NCBI RefSeq assembly: GCF_003584165.1
Contig: NZ_QXFJ01000010.1
Location: 59,418-123,417 of the forward strand
Direction of reading: 5' to 3'
From: Flagellimonas aequoris
GTDB taxonomy: Bacteria; Bacteroidota; Bacteroidia; Flavobacteriales; Flavobacteriaceae
Length of the DNA: 64,000 nucleotides
The position numbers were made by a program, and so were the translations under genes. Each line of letters opens with the position of its first letter. Within the stretch, counting starts at the first letter, position 1. Shown here one piece after another: positions 1-8,293 of this stretch. The notes beneath the pieces are model-generated. The model was not told where the DNA came from. It did not search any database and worked only from the letters and a program-made list of their open reading frames with translations.

Positions 1-599
1 AGTTTGAGGTAGAGGAGGGCAGTATTATTTTGGAGGGTGAGGACCTTGATGAGCTTGCCCCAGAGGAAAGAGCGCACAAAGGAATTTTCCTTTCGTTCCA
101 ATACCCTGTGGAGATTCCAGGGGTATCGGTAACCAACTTCATCAAAACCGCCATCAACGAATCCCGCAAAGCACGTGGCTTGGAAGAAATGCCCGCCAAT
201 GAGATGTTGAAGAAGATCCGTGAGAAATCCGAGTTGTTGGAAATCGACCGCAAGTTTCTTTCCCGTTCCTTGAACGAAGGGTTCTCTGGAGGGGAGAAGA
301 AACGTAACGAGATCTTCCAAATGGCGATGATGGAACCGAAATTGGCCATTTTGGATGAAACCGATTCCGGTTTGGACATTGATGCGCTTCGTATTGTGGC
401 CAATGGAGTGAACAAACTGCGCAACAAGGACAATGCGATCATCGTAATCACTCACTACCAGCGTTTGTTGGATTATATCGTACCAGATTTTGTCCACGTA
501 TTGTACAACGGTAAAATCGTGAAATCCGGCACCAAGGAATTGGCGCTTGAGTTGGAGGAGAAAGGGTACGATTGGATCAAACAGGAAGCGACGGTATAA
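1..599 (+). CDS. sufC: Fe-S cluster assembly ATPase SufC (5' truncated)
   Basis: ABC-type ATPase of the SufBCD scaffold complex, which builds Fe-S clusters in the cytoplasm. The gene enters from outside the window; the open frame runs from base 3, so the Walker A loop is missing here. Visible parts are the SufC-typical '[10 protein letters not shown]' segment, the ABC signature 'FSGGEKKR', the Walker B stretch '[12 protein letters not shown]' and the switch histidine in 'VITHYQR'. The SufC-specific variants FSGGEKKR and DETDSGLD separate it from transport ATPases. It heads a plus-strand series sufC-sufD-sufS-sufE-DUF59-DUF2480; sufB is presumably just upstream. A 79-nt palindromic repeat separates it from sufD. 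Identification is very secure; only the N-terminus is unknown. Confidence 0.97.
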   Translation, partial: FEVEEGSIILEGEDLDELAPEERAHKGIFLSFQYPVEIPGVSVTNFIKTAINESRKARGLEEMPANEMLKKIREKSELLEIDRKFLSRSLNEGFSGGEKKRNEIFQMAMMEPKLAILDETDSGLDIDALRIVANGVNKLRNKDNAIIVITHYQRLLDYIVPDFVHVLYNGKIVKSGTKELALELEEKGYDWIKQEATV

Positions 600-604
600 G
601 CATT

Positions 605-683
605 TTGTCATTCCCATGAAAATGGGAATCCAAATGATTCAAAAACAATCTTAATGAGATTCCTGTTTTCGCAGGAATGACAA
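605..683. repeat. Palindromic interspersed repeat between sufC and sufD
   Basis: A 79-nt element begins TTGTCATTCC and ends GGAATGACAA, a perfect 10-bp terminal inverted repeat. It contains two hairpins, TTCCCAT-gaaa-ATGGGAA (611-628) and ATTCCTG-ttttc-gCAGGAAT (659-678). The right half recurs at 4171-4194 upstream of the DUF2480 gene. Its right end is followed by 'GGAG', placing a Shine-Dalgarno-like AAGGAG six bases before the sufD ATG. Confidence 0.85.
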
Positions 684-693
684 GGAGTAAAAT

Positions 694-2010
694 ATGGATT
701 TAAAGGAAAAATTAATCTCATCATTCTTGGCTTTCGAGAACAATGTGGACTTGGATCATCCGGTTCACGAAGTACGTTCGGAGGCCATCAAGAATTTTGA
801 AAACAAAGGGTTTCCATCCAAAAAGGAGGAAGCTTGGAAATATACATCCCTAAACAGCCTTCAAAAGGTAGATTTCAGCATTTTCCCCAAAGAGGAATCA
901 ACGTTGGAATATAAGGATGTGAAGAAATATTTCCTTCACGAGATCGATACCTACAAGATTGTGTTCGTGGATGGGGTATATAGTTCCTACCTTTCGGAAA
1001 CCACCCATGATGGGGTGGATGTTTGCTTGATGAGCTCCGCTTTCAGCAAACCGATGTTCCGTCAGGTCATCGAGGTATATTTTAACAAAGTAGCCTCTAA
1101 GGATGAATCGTTGACCACCTTGAATACGGCTTTTAGCAAGGAAGGGGCCTACATTTATATCCCGAAGAACAAAATGCCCAAAAAGCCTATCCAGATTTTA
1201 CATTTGGCAACAGGCAATGAGGCAGCGCTCATGTTGCAGCCCCGTAACCTAATCGTGGCGGAAGACAATGCCGAGGTTCAGATCATTGAGCGCCACCAAA
1301 GCTTGACGGACAATGAGGTATTCACCAATTCGGTAACGGAAATCTTTGCAGGCAAGGATGCCATTGTGGATTATTATAAAGTTCAGAATGATGCCCCAAC
1401 GGCATCTTTGGTGGATAACACCTATATTTCACAAAAGGACAGCAGTGTGGTCCGGGTACATACCTTTTCCTTCGGAGGGAAATTGATCCGTAACAACCTG
1501 AACTTCTACCAAAACGGCGAACGCATCGATTCTACCTTGAAAGGAGTGACCATTTTGGGGGACAAACAACATGTGGACCATCACACTTTGGTGCACCACA
1601 GACAACCCAATTGCGAGAGCCACCAAGATTACAAGGGAATTTTTGGTGATAGTTCCACAGGGGTCTTCAATGGAAAAATCATTGTGGACAAGATTGCCCA
1701 AAAGACGGATGCTTTCCAGCAGAACAACAATATTTTGTTGAGCGACAGGGCCACCATCAACTCCAAACCCCAATTGGAAATCTTTGCGGACGACGTGAAA
1801 TGTTCCCACGGATGTACCATTGGCCAGTTGGACGAGGATGCCCTTTTCTATTTACGATCTAGGGGGATTCCCAAAAAAGAGGCCACAGCCCTGTTGATGT
1901 ATGCCTTTGCCAACAACGTTTTGGAAAGTGTGCGCATCCCAGAGCTAAAATCAAGGATAAACAAGATTATTGCCAATAAATTGGGTGTAAGGGTCGGTTT
2001 CGATCTTTAA
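694..2010 (+). CDS. sufD: Fe-S cluster assembly protein SufD
   Basis: SufD is the SufB-related subunit of the SufBCD scaffold and acts in Fe and sulfur delivery during cluster assembly. At 438 residues it has the family's normal length. The N-terminal helical part includes 'FPSKKEEAWKYT', typical of SufD. The C-terminal right-handed beta-helix core carries 'KCSHGCTIGQLDEDALFYL' and 'LRSRGIPKKEA', the family's best conserved region with its C and H residues. The ATG at 694 follows AAGGAG by six bases, an unusually good ribosome site for this phylum. It lies 94 bases after sufC with a repeat in the gap; sufS begins 26 bases downstream. Shorter frames on the opposite strand inside it are shadows. 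Confidence 0.97.
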   Translation: MDLKEKLISSFLAFENNVDLDHPVHEVRSEAIKNFENKGFPSKKEEAWKYTSLNSLQKVDFSIFPKEESTLEYKDVKKYFLHEIDTYKIVFVDGVYSSYLSETTHDGVDVCLMSSAFSKPMFRQVIEVYFNKVASKDESLTTLNTAFSKEGAYIYIPKNKMPKKPIQILHLATGNEAALMLQPRNLIVAEDNAEVQIIERHQSLTDNEVFTNSVTEIFAGKDAIVDYYKVQNDAPTASLVDNTYISQKDSSVVRVHTFSFGGKLIRNNLNFYQNGERIDSTLKGVTILGDKQHVDHHTLVHHRQPNCESHQDYKGIFGDSSTGVFNGKIIVDKIAQKTDAFQQNNNILLSDRATINSKPQLEIFADDVKCSHGCTIGQLDEDALFYLRSRGIPKKEATALLMYAFANNVLESVRIPELKSRINKIIANKLGVRVGFDL

Positions 2011-2036
2011 TAGATAACAGAAATTTAGGCATTCCC

Positions 2037-3263
2037 ATGTTGCAGACCACTTTGGACATACAGACCATCCGCAAGGATTTTCCCATCCTCAACCGAGAGG
2101 TAAATGGGCAGCCTTTGGTGTATTTGGATAATGCCGCGACTTCTCAAACTCCCCAGCAAGTGATCGATGTGATTGTGGATTACTATCACAGGTATAATGC
2201 GAACATTCATCGCGGGGTACATACACTCTCACAGGAAGCAACAGATGCCTATGAAGTGGCAAGGCAAAAAATCCAGAAACACTTCAATATTGCCCATTCC
2301 TACGAAGTGATTTTCACTTCTGGGACTACCCATGGCATCAATTTGGTAGCCACGGGCTTTACTTCCTTTTTAAAAAATGGGGATGAGGTAATCGTTTCCG
2401 CCATGGAGCATCATTCCAATATTGTGCCTTGGCAAATGCTCTGTGAGCGCACGGGCGCCACATTGAAGGTGATTCCGATGAATTTGAATGGGGAATTGAT
2501 TATGGAGGAGTACCACAAGCTATTGAACGATAGGACGAAGTTGGTTTTCTGTAACCATGTGTCCAACGCTTTGGGAACCATCAACCCCATTGAAAAAATT
2601 ATAGATGCAGCTCATAAAGTGGGTGCAGCTGTTTTGATTGATGGTGCACAGGCTGCGGCCCACATCAAACCCGATCTACAGGCCCTTGATGTGGATTTTT
2701 ATACCGTTTCTGCCCATAAAATGTGTGGCCCCACGGGGGTAGGCATGCTTTATGGGAAAGAAAAGTGGCTCAACAAACTACCACCCTATCAAGGTGGGGG
2801 CGAAATGATCGCTGAGGTTACTTTTGAAAAGACCACCTATGCCGATCTCCCCCACAAGTTTGAAGCGGGCACTCCCAATATTTGTGGTGGCATCGCTTTT
2901 GGTGCCGCTTTGGATTACATGAACCATATCGGTTTTGAAGCCATTGCCCAATATGAGGAAGAATTGATGCAATATGCCACGGAACAGTTGCTCACCATAG
3001 AAGGATTGCGGATTTATGGAACGGCCAAGCACAAAACTTCGGTGATCTCTTTCAATATTGATGGAATCCATCCGTATGATATCGGGACCATTCTCGACAA
3101 ATTGGGAATAGCCGTTAGAACAGGTCACCATTGCGCCCAACCCATTATGGATTTTTATAAAATCCCGGGAACGGTAAGGGCCAGTTTCAGTTTTTACAAT
3201 ACCCAAGAAGAAGTGGATGCTTTGGTGAAAGGGGTGAAGAGGGCCAGAAATATGTTGTTGTAG
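2037..3263 (+). CDS. sufS: Cysteine desulfurase SufS
   Basis: PLP-dependent group II cysteine desulfurase that takes sulfur from L-cysteine (also selenium from selenocysteine) and passes it to SufE for Fe-S assembly. The 408 residues fit SufS/CsdA. Visible markers are the N-terminal 'LVYLDNAATSQTP', the substrate-site 'SAMEHHSNIVPWQ', the PLP lysine K228 in 'TVSAHKMCGPTG', and the active-site cysteine C366 in 'RTGHHCAQPIM'. The short RxGHHCA loop is diagnostic of the SufS class rather than IscS/NifS. It sits between sufD and sufE in the expected order. Confidence 0.97.
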   Translation: MLQTTLDIQTIRKDFPILNREVNGQPLVYLDNAATSQTPQQVIDVIVDYYHRYNANIHRGVHTLSQEATDAYEVARQKIQKHFNIAHSYEVIFTSGTTHGINLVATGFTSFLKNGDEVIVSAMEHHSNIVPWQMLCERTGATLKVIPMNLNGELIMEEYHKLLNDRTKLVFCNHVSNALGTINPIEKIIDAAHKVGAAVLIDGAQAAAHIKPDLQALDVDFYTVSAHKMCGPTGVGMLYGKEKWLNKLPPYQGGGEMIAEVTFEKTTYADLPHKFEAGTPNICGGIAFGAALDYMNHIGFEAIAQYEEELMQYATEQLLTIEGLRIYGTAKHKTSVISFNIDGIHPYDIGTILDKLGIAVRTGHHCAQPIMDFYKIPGTVRASFSFYNTQEEVDALVKGVKRARNMLL

Positions 3264-3335
3264 GCCAACCGTTATCATTATCTTAAACACTTGAAAAGCA
3301 ACTTTCCGAGTTGTATTTTTGAACAAAACCGAAAC

Positions 3336-3758
3336 ATGACGATACAAGAGATACAGAATGATATAGTGGATGAATTCTCCATGTTCGATGATTGGATGCA
3401 GCGTTATGAGTACATGATAGAACTGGGTAAATCACTTCCATTGATCGATGATCAATATAAGACGGATGACAACTTGATCAAGGGTTGCCAGAGCAAAGTA
3501 TGGGTACATGCCGAGCTCGATGGGGACAGATTGGTGTTCACAGCAGATAGTGATGCCATCATCACCAAAGGAATCATTGCCATATTGATCAGGGCATTCA
3601 GCAATCAAAAGCCAAAGGATATCATCGATGCCGACACCGCTTTTATTGATGAAATTGGATTGAAGGAGCATTTGTCGCCCACCCGGGCCAATGGTTTGGT
3701 AAGCATGATCAAGCAATTGAAATTGTACGCTGTGGCCTATCAAACACAATTAAACTAG
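3336..3758 (+). CDS. sufE: Cysteine desulfuration protein SufE
   Basis: SufE accepts persulfide sulfur from SufS and hands it to the SufBCD scaffold. The 140-residue product matches the family. The acceptor cysteine is C51 in 'LIKGCQSKVWVHAE', and the family's opening 'IVDEFSMFDDWMQRYEYMI' follows the start closely. I chose the ATG at 3336 because the frame's earlier start (3291) would add 15 residues with no family likeness. The sufS-sufE gap is 72 bases, and the next gene starts six bases after the stop. Confidence 0.95.
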   Translation: MTIQEIQNDIVDEFSMFDDWMQRYEYMIELGKSLPLIDDQYKTDDNLIKGCQSKVWVHAELDGDRLVFTADSDAIITKGIIAILIRAFSNQKPKDIIDADTAFIDEIGLKEHLSPTRANGLVSMIKQLKLYAVAYQTQLN

Positions 3759-3764
3759 AACAAG

Positions 3765-4094
3765 ATGAGCGAAGAAATCACCATAGATACCCAAGAACTG
3801 GGTGAAAAAATAGTAAGGGTCCTCAAGACCATTTATGATCCCGAGATACCGGTTGACATTTATGAGTTGGGGTTGATTTACGATGTGTTCGTGAACGAGG
3901 ATAATGATGTTAAGATTTTGATGACCCTAACATCTCCCAACTGCCCAGTGGCCGAAAGTTTGCCCGTAGAGGTGGAAGAAAAGGTAAAATCCATAGACGA
4001 TTTGAACGATGTGGAGGTGGAAATCACCTTTGATCCTCCTTGGACCCAGGAACTGATGAGCGAAGAAGCGAAGTTGGAGTTGGGTCTTTTGTAG
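3765..4094 (+). CDS. DUF59/MIP18-family SUF accessory protein (SufT-like)
   Basis: Small 109-residue protein of the DUF59 (MIP18/SufT/PaaD-like) family, members of which assist Fe-S protein maturation. Seen in the sequence: 'IYDPEIPVDIYELGLIYDV', the conserved cysteine in 'TSPNCPVAESLP', and 'ITFDPPWTQELMSEEAK' near the C-terminus, all family hallmarks. Its place six bases after sufE and in the same direction supports a role in the SUF pathway. Flavobacterial annotations often call this gene 'SUF system Fe-S cluster assembly protein'. Which client proteins it serves cannot be read from sequence. Confidence 0.9.
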   Translation: MSEEITIDTQELGEKIVRVLKTIYDPEIPVDIYELGLIYDVFVNEDNDVKILMTLTSPNCPVAESLPVEVEEKVKSIDDLNDVEVEITFDPPWTQELMSEEAKLELGLL

Positions 4095-4105
4095 CTGGAT
4101 TGTAA

Positions 4106-4194
4106 TGTCATTCCGCACGAATACTGAGCGGAGTCGAAGTAAGGTGCGGAATCCATGTTCAATTAAAAAGATTCCTGCTTTCGCAGGAAGGACA
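4106..4194. repeat. Palindromic interspersed repeat upstream of DUF2480 gene
   Basis: An 89-nt element running from TGTCATTCC to GGAAGGACA. It holds a long hairpin with arms TTCCGCAC (4111-4118) and GTGCGGAA (4144-4151), and a second hairpin ATTCCTGC-ttt-cGCAGGAA in the right half. That half is nearly identical to the right half of the 605-683 element. It ends two bases before the ATG at 4197, so its last bases (AGGAAGGA) supply the purine-rich leader of the downstream gene. Confidence 0.85.
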
Positions 4195-4196
4195 GT

Positions 4197-4706
4197 ATGG
4201 AAAAAGAAATCATAAACCGAGTTGCCCAAAGCCAATTGGTCACCTTTGACCTGGAAGATTATTATCCCAAAGGTGAACGGAAGGTACTGGACGTTTCAGA
4301 ATGGCTTTATGAAGGCATTATCTTGCGTGAAAAGGAGTTCCGTGCCTATGTGGATGCCCATAATTGGTCCAACTACCAAGATGCTTATGTGGCGCTTCAT
4401 TGTTCTTCGGATGCCATAATCCCGGGTTGGGCTTTTATGTTGGTAGCTTCTAGGTTGGCACCCTATGCTAAAAAGGTCGTTGTGGGGAATTTGGTAGATT
4501 TGGAAACCTCCCTTTACCAGACCATTCTGGAAAACCTTGATGTCTCAGTATTTAGGGATAAGCCGGTAATCATCAAAGGATGTTCCCATAAACCCGTTCC
4601 CGAAAATGCTTACATCATGGCCATGGTAAAAATACAGGAAGTGGCCAAAAGTGTGATGTATGGGGAAGCCTGTTCCTCTGTGCCACTCTTCAAGAAAAAG
4701 AAGTAA
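4197..4706 (+). CDS. DUF2480 family protein
   Basis: Conserved 169-residue protein of unknown function (DUF2480), nearly restricted to Bacteroidota and regularly found behind SUF genes. Typical segments are 'NRVAQSQLVTFDLEDYY' at the N-terminus, 'NYQDAYVALHCSSDAIIP' and 'DKPVIIKGCSHKPVPENAY', which carry conserved Cys and His residues. No signal peptide or membrane segment is present, so it is probably cytoplasmic. Synteny suggests a link to Fe-S assembly, but that is inference. A repeat element fills the gap from the DUF59 gene and abuts the start codon. Confidence 0.88.
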   Translation: MEKEIINRVAQSQLVTFDLEDYYPKGERKVLDVSEWLYEGIILREKEFRAYVDAHNWSNYQDAYVALHCSSDAIIPGWAFMLVASRLAPYAKKVVVGNLVDLETSLYQTILENLDVSVFRDKPVIIKGCSHKPVPENAYIMAMVKIQEVAKSVMYGEACSSVPLFKKKK

Positions 4707-4827
4707 CCAGATTGCTCCAAGACATCTGATATCTGACTTCTGACATCAGAATTTTGAGTTGGAACGGCACGAATTTCACTAATTTACATGAATTCATTTT
4801 TATCTTGATTCTTTGAAGATTATAAAC

Positions 4828-4860
4828 AAAAAAGCCCCACATTACTGCAGGGCCATTTTT
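4828..4860 (-). terminator. Rho-independent terminator, possibly bidirectional
   Basis: On the minus strand a GGCCCTGCA/TGTGGGGC stem (with wobble pairs, loop GTAA) is followed by a run of T. On the plus strand the same stem ends in ATTTTT. It lies just beyond the stop of the minus-strand lipoprotein gene (4882) and downstream of the DUF2480 gene, so it may serve both. Confidence 0.65.
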
Positions 4861-4881
4861 AGGCAGGTTTTAATTTTATTG

Positions 4882-6399
4882 TTATTTTACAAATACTCCA
4901 AGGGCTGAGGCATTAATGGTTCCATCTGAAAGTGGTTGGGCCGAATTGTTTTTCCATAGGGTTGCAACGTTGATGTTATTGCCATTTTTAACATCGCCCG
5001 CAACATAGATGTCAAGCCCATCCAAATAGATACTATAGGCCCTTGAAGAGGTAGTTCCGTCCGCAAGAGCCTGAGCGGTTGTATTCTTCCAAACCGTGGC
5101 AACTGCAAGATTATTGCCATTGGTTTTGGTTCCTGTAGCATACACATCACCATCTTTAACAAATATGGATGTGACCTGTGCATTGGAGATACCATCGGAT
5201 ATATCTTGGATTACCCCATTTTTCCAGATGACTGCTACGGATATATTGTTGGCATTTTTATAACTTCCACCCAAATAAACATCGTTTCCTACCACATACA
5301 CGGCTTGAGCAATAGACCCAGGGATTTGACCGGGTAAATTTTGGATTACTCCGTTCTTCCATAAAGTAGCCACGGGCAGATCATCGGCATTATTAATATA
5401 GCCAGCTACATAAACGTCTCCATCCGAAACAAATACAGAGAAGGCACTGGAATCCTTGTCTCCATTGGTCAATGCTCCAAAACCTCCGTTTGTCCATAAG
5501 GCAGCCATGTTGCTGGTTCCCGAATGGATATACCCGGCGACATACACATCTTCTCCATCCACATAAACTGATGATGGAATTGAATTGAATAGACCACTGG
5601 CCAAATCTTCGGTGTTCCCATTCTTCCAAAGGAAGGGCAAGTATATAAAATTATCATTGGCCATGCTTCCGGTCAGATAAGTGTCGTGGCCTTTGACAAA
5701 TACAGATCTTGCAATAGAAGAGTTGCTTCCAAGCGAGATTTTCTGGATCACCCCATTTTTCCATGAGGTTGCCATGGATATCTTATCGGCATTAGTTGTA
5801 TAACCTGCCACATACACGTTGGGGTGAACGGTCACTGTACAGGTGGCCTCATCACCATCAACAGAGGCTGTGATGGTAGCAGTACCCGACCCAGTGGCGG
5901 TTACGTTGCCGTTTTCATCCACAGTGGCCACATTTTCGTTGTCCGAACTCCAAGTGATGTCGGAGTTGTTCCCTTGGTTTAGCGTGGCGGTCAAGGGAGC
6001 ATTGTCAAGCGTAAACAGCTCCAATGAACTCTTATCAAGGGCAATGGTAGTGGTCACTGTGAAGTTGGTCACACTGGTGGCGGTTTCTCCATCCACTGTT
6101 ACACTGAATTTACCTGTGGTCGCCCCTTCAGGAACAGTGACGATAAGTTTGGTACTGGTAGCGATGGCCACATTGGCGGGCACATTGCCAAATTTTACTT
6201 CATTTTCTGCCGGTGTGGCACTGAAATGGGTTCCATTAATGGTGACCTGCGTACCCACAGGCCCAGAAGCAGGATTAAAATCGATTATGGTGGGCATAGT
6301 GTCCATGGGTTTTGGATCATCGTCTTTGCCACAGGACCAAATGAGCACAAAGGCCATTGTAAAGAGCAATACAGGGAATAAGGTTCCTTTTCTTTTCAT
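4882..6399 (-). CDS. Lipoprotein with IPT/TIG, BIG2 and seven WKNG repeats
   Basis: Surface or secreted lipoprotein of unknown function, 505 residues. A hydrophobic leader ends in a lipobox-like 'IWSC' with Cys23 as the likely lipidated residue. An IPT/TIG domain follows (about 33-112, 'FNPASGPVGTQVTINGTHF'), then a BIG2 Ig-like domain (about 113-190, 'ITWSSDNENVATVDENGNV'). The rest is seven repeats of about 44 residues with the core 'VYVAGY..NANNISVATLWKNGV', suggesting a seven-bladed beta-propeller. I chose the ATG at 6399 because it places the leader correctly; the frame extends 19 codons further up. The next gene (6562-8100) is a paralog with the same BIG2 and repeat parts. Ligand and role are unknown. 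Confidence 0.85.
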   Translation of the reverse strand: MKRKGTLFPVLLFTMAFVLIWSCGKDDDPKPMDTMPTIIDFNPASGPVGTQVTINGTHFSATPAENEVKFGNVPANVAIATSTKLIVTVPEGATTGKFSVTVDGETATSVTNFTVTTTIALDKSSLELFTLDNAPLTATLNQGNNSDITWSSDNENVATVDENGNVTATGSGTATITASVDGDEATCTVTVHPNVYVAGYTTNADKISMATSWKNGVIQKISLGSNSSIARSVFVKGHDTYLTGSMANDNFIYLPFLWKNGNTEDLASGLFNSIPSSVYVDGEDVYVAGYIHSGTSNMAALWTNGGFGALTNGDKDSSAFSVFVSDGDVYVAGYINNADDLPVATLWKNGVIQNLPGQIPGSIAQAVYVVGNDVYLGGSYKNANNISVAVIWKNGVIQDISDGISNAQVTSIFVKDGDVYATGTKTNGNNLAVATVWKNTTAQALADGTTSSRAYSIYLDGLDIYVAGDVKNGNNINVATLWKNNSAQPLSDGTINASALGVFVK

Positions 6400-6511
6400 G
6401 GTAATTGTTTTTGAAAGTGTAAGAAAGGACATTATGTACCTATAAGTAGAGGTCAATTGGTGTGTGGCCTTAACAGTTTGACGGATGGCGCTTTTGGATT
6501 CAGTAGGTAAG

Positions 6512-6541
6512 AAAAAGGCCCAGCGATTAACTGGGCCTACA
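6512..6541 (-). terminator. Rho-independent terminator after the second lipoprotein gene
   Basis: On the minus strand GGCCCAG (6531-6537 complement) pairs with CTGGGCC across a seven-base loop and is followed by TTTTTC. It lies 20 bases beyond the stop codon at 6562, separating the two paralogous lipoprotein genes into different transcripts. Confidence 0.75.
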
Positions 6542-6561
6542 ACATGGATACAAGAAAAATT

Positions 6562-8100
6562 TTATTTTAGAAAGACAGAGTTTCCGGATGCAAACTTTGT
6601 CCCATCAGTAAAGTTCTGTACAGTTCCATTGACCCATAAAACTTGTTTTGTGCCAAGATCATCACCAGCAACATAAACATTGTCTCTGTCAACAGCTATT
6701 GAAATTCCATCTGCCGAATGGGTGCCATCGGTAAGATATTGTGGTGTCCCATCAATCCAAACGGTGGATAGAAAACTACCAGTATTTCCCGTAGCATATA
6801 CTACATCGTTCTGTACAAATATGGAGAAGATAACGGTATTGATGTTCCCATCATCAAATGGTTGAGCAATCCCATTTTTCCAATATGTTGCAACTCGATC
6901 GTTGTTGGCATTGGTGGAAAATCCTGCACCATATACGTTACTCCCATCAATAAAAACTGAAATTATTGCCGATGAACCATTTAAGTTGGATAGCTCTTGT
7001 GTTGAACCATTTTTCCAGAGTGTTGCCACAGGCAAGTTGTTGTCGTCATAAATATAACCTCCAACATATACGTCTCCCTCAATAACGGATACGGAGCGAG
7101 CCCAAGATTCATTGTTGCCTTCATAAAGCTCGGTCATGACCCCATTTTTCCATAGAACAGCCATGCGAGGGGAGTAATCCATAGAACCGACCACGTACAC
7201 ATTTTGACCATCGACATATATGGATTGTGGAAAGGCATCAACAATCCCATTGGAAAATTCTTGGGCCACCCCATTTTTCCATAGGGTTGCTATGGCTATG
7301 TTATTGGCATCGTTAACGAAGCCAGTTACGTAAACGTCAGAGCCACTAACAAATACAGATCTTGCACCTGCGGTAGTGGTCCCATCCGATAATTCTTGTA
7401 GAACACCGTTCTTCCAAAGGGCCGCAACCGAAACATTATTGTCATTTGTTATTGATCCGGCCACATACACATTTGGGTTTACCACAACAGTACAAGTGGT
7501 CGTGGTCTTGCCCAACTTGGCCGTGATGATGGCAGTGCCAGATTTTACCGCAGTAACATTCCCCGTTTCATCCACCGTGGCTACTTCCTCATTGTCCGAG
7601 GTCCAAATGATCTCAAGACCTTCTGCATTGGTCACAGTGGCCGTTAGGGTTTCAGTATCCAAGGTGTATAGTTCCAAAGATTCCTTGTTCAGGGCAATGG
7701 TAGGGGAATCCGGTTCTGGCTCTACATCTTCCACGGCGATGGTAACTTCGGCATAGCGCCCCACAATGCCATCATGGGCCATAATGGTAATGGTATGTTC
7801 TTCGGCGGTCTCAAAATCGAGGTGTTTCCCTTGGGCCAAGCTTAAATTACCCGAAGGGGAGATTTCGAAAAGGTCATCATCATTGGTGCGGATGCTAAAG
7901 GTGATTTTGTCATGGTCCACCTCATCTTTGGCGGTTACAGTGCCAATGATCTGGGTGTCTGAAATGTCTTCCTTGGCACTAAAGCTATGATCCTTGACTA
8001 CCGGGGCGGTATTTACATAGGTTGATACAGGCTCGTTGGGGTCGCATGCCCATAATACGGTTACGGCCAAGGTACCCCATAAAAGTTTTCTAATTTTCAT
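6562..8100 (-). CDS. Lipoprotein with cadherin-like, BIG2 and seven WKNG repeats
   Basis: Paralog of the neighbouring lipoprotein, 512 residues, function unknown. The leader ends at 'LWAC' with Cys19 as the likely lipid anchor. Residues about 30-130 resemble a cadherin repeat ('FSIRTNDDDLFEISPSGNL', then 'HTITIMAHDG'), replacing the IPT/TIG domain of the paralog. A BIG2 domain (about 135-208, 'IIWTSDNEEVATVDETGNV') follows. Seven repeats of about 40-44 residues built on 'VYVAG....NNVSVAALWKNGVLQEL' reach the C-terminus, again fitting a seven-bladed propeller. The last two repeats are more diverged (WIDG, WVNG). A terminator follows the stop codon. The swapped N-terminal domain on a shared C-terminal module points to duplication and domain shuffling. 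Confidence 0.85.
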   Translation of the reverse strand: MKIRKLLWGTLAVTVLWACDPNEPVSTYVNTAPVVKDHSFSAKEDISDTQIIGTVTAKDEVDHDKITFSIRTNDDDLFEISPSGNLSLAQGKHLDFETAEEHTITIMAHDGIVGRYAEVTIAVEDVEPEPDSPTIALNKESLELYTLDTETLTATVTNAEGLEIIWTSDNEEVATVDETGNVTAVKSGTAIITAKLGKTTTTCTVVVNPNVYVAGSITNDNNVSVAALWKNGVLQELSDGTTTAGARSVFVSGSDVYVTGFVNDANNIAIATLWKNGVAQEFSNGIVDAFPQSIYVDGQNVYVVGSMDYSPRMAVLWKNGVMTELYEGNNESWARSVSVIEGDVYVGGYIYDDNNLPVATLWKNGSTQELSNLNGSSAIISVFIDGSNVYGAGFSTNANNDRVATYWKNGIAQPFDDGNINTVIFSIFVQNDVVYATGNTGSFLSTVWIDGTPQYLTDGTHSADGISIAVDRDNVYVAGDDLGTKQVLWVNGTVQNFTDGTKFASGNSVFLK

Positions 8101-8260
8101 TTTTCTGAATTTTTGATATTAAGGCACAACAAGATGGACTATTAACATGGAATTGGAAGTGAGGATCTTACCTATGCCTCTTTTGGATTGATGGATGAAG
8201 AGTGATTTCCAACACACAACCCTTTGCTGAAAGAAATCGAATTAAAAATGTGACATTTCT

Positions 8261-8268
8261 TACTTTTG
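8261..8268 (+). promoter_or_regulatory. Candidate -7 box (TAnnTTTG) for DUF3078 gene
   Basis: TACTTTTG matches the Bacteroidota -7 consensus TAnnTTTG and lies 25 bases before the ATG at 8294, inside the 193-bp divergent region. No convincing -33 TTTG is seen at the right distance, so this is tentative. Confidence 0.4.
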
Positions 8269-8293
8269 AGGTCTAAACAGTAAACTCCATACT

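Noticed and set aside
4900..6000. Short recurring DNA words in the lipoprotein genes as mobile repeats
   Set aside because: They follow the ~44-codon protein repeat and the reading frame, so they are coding duplication.
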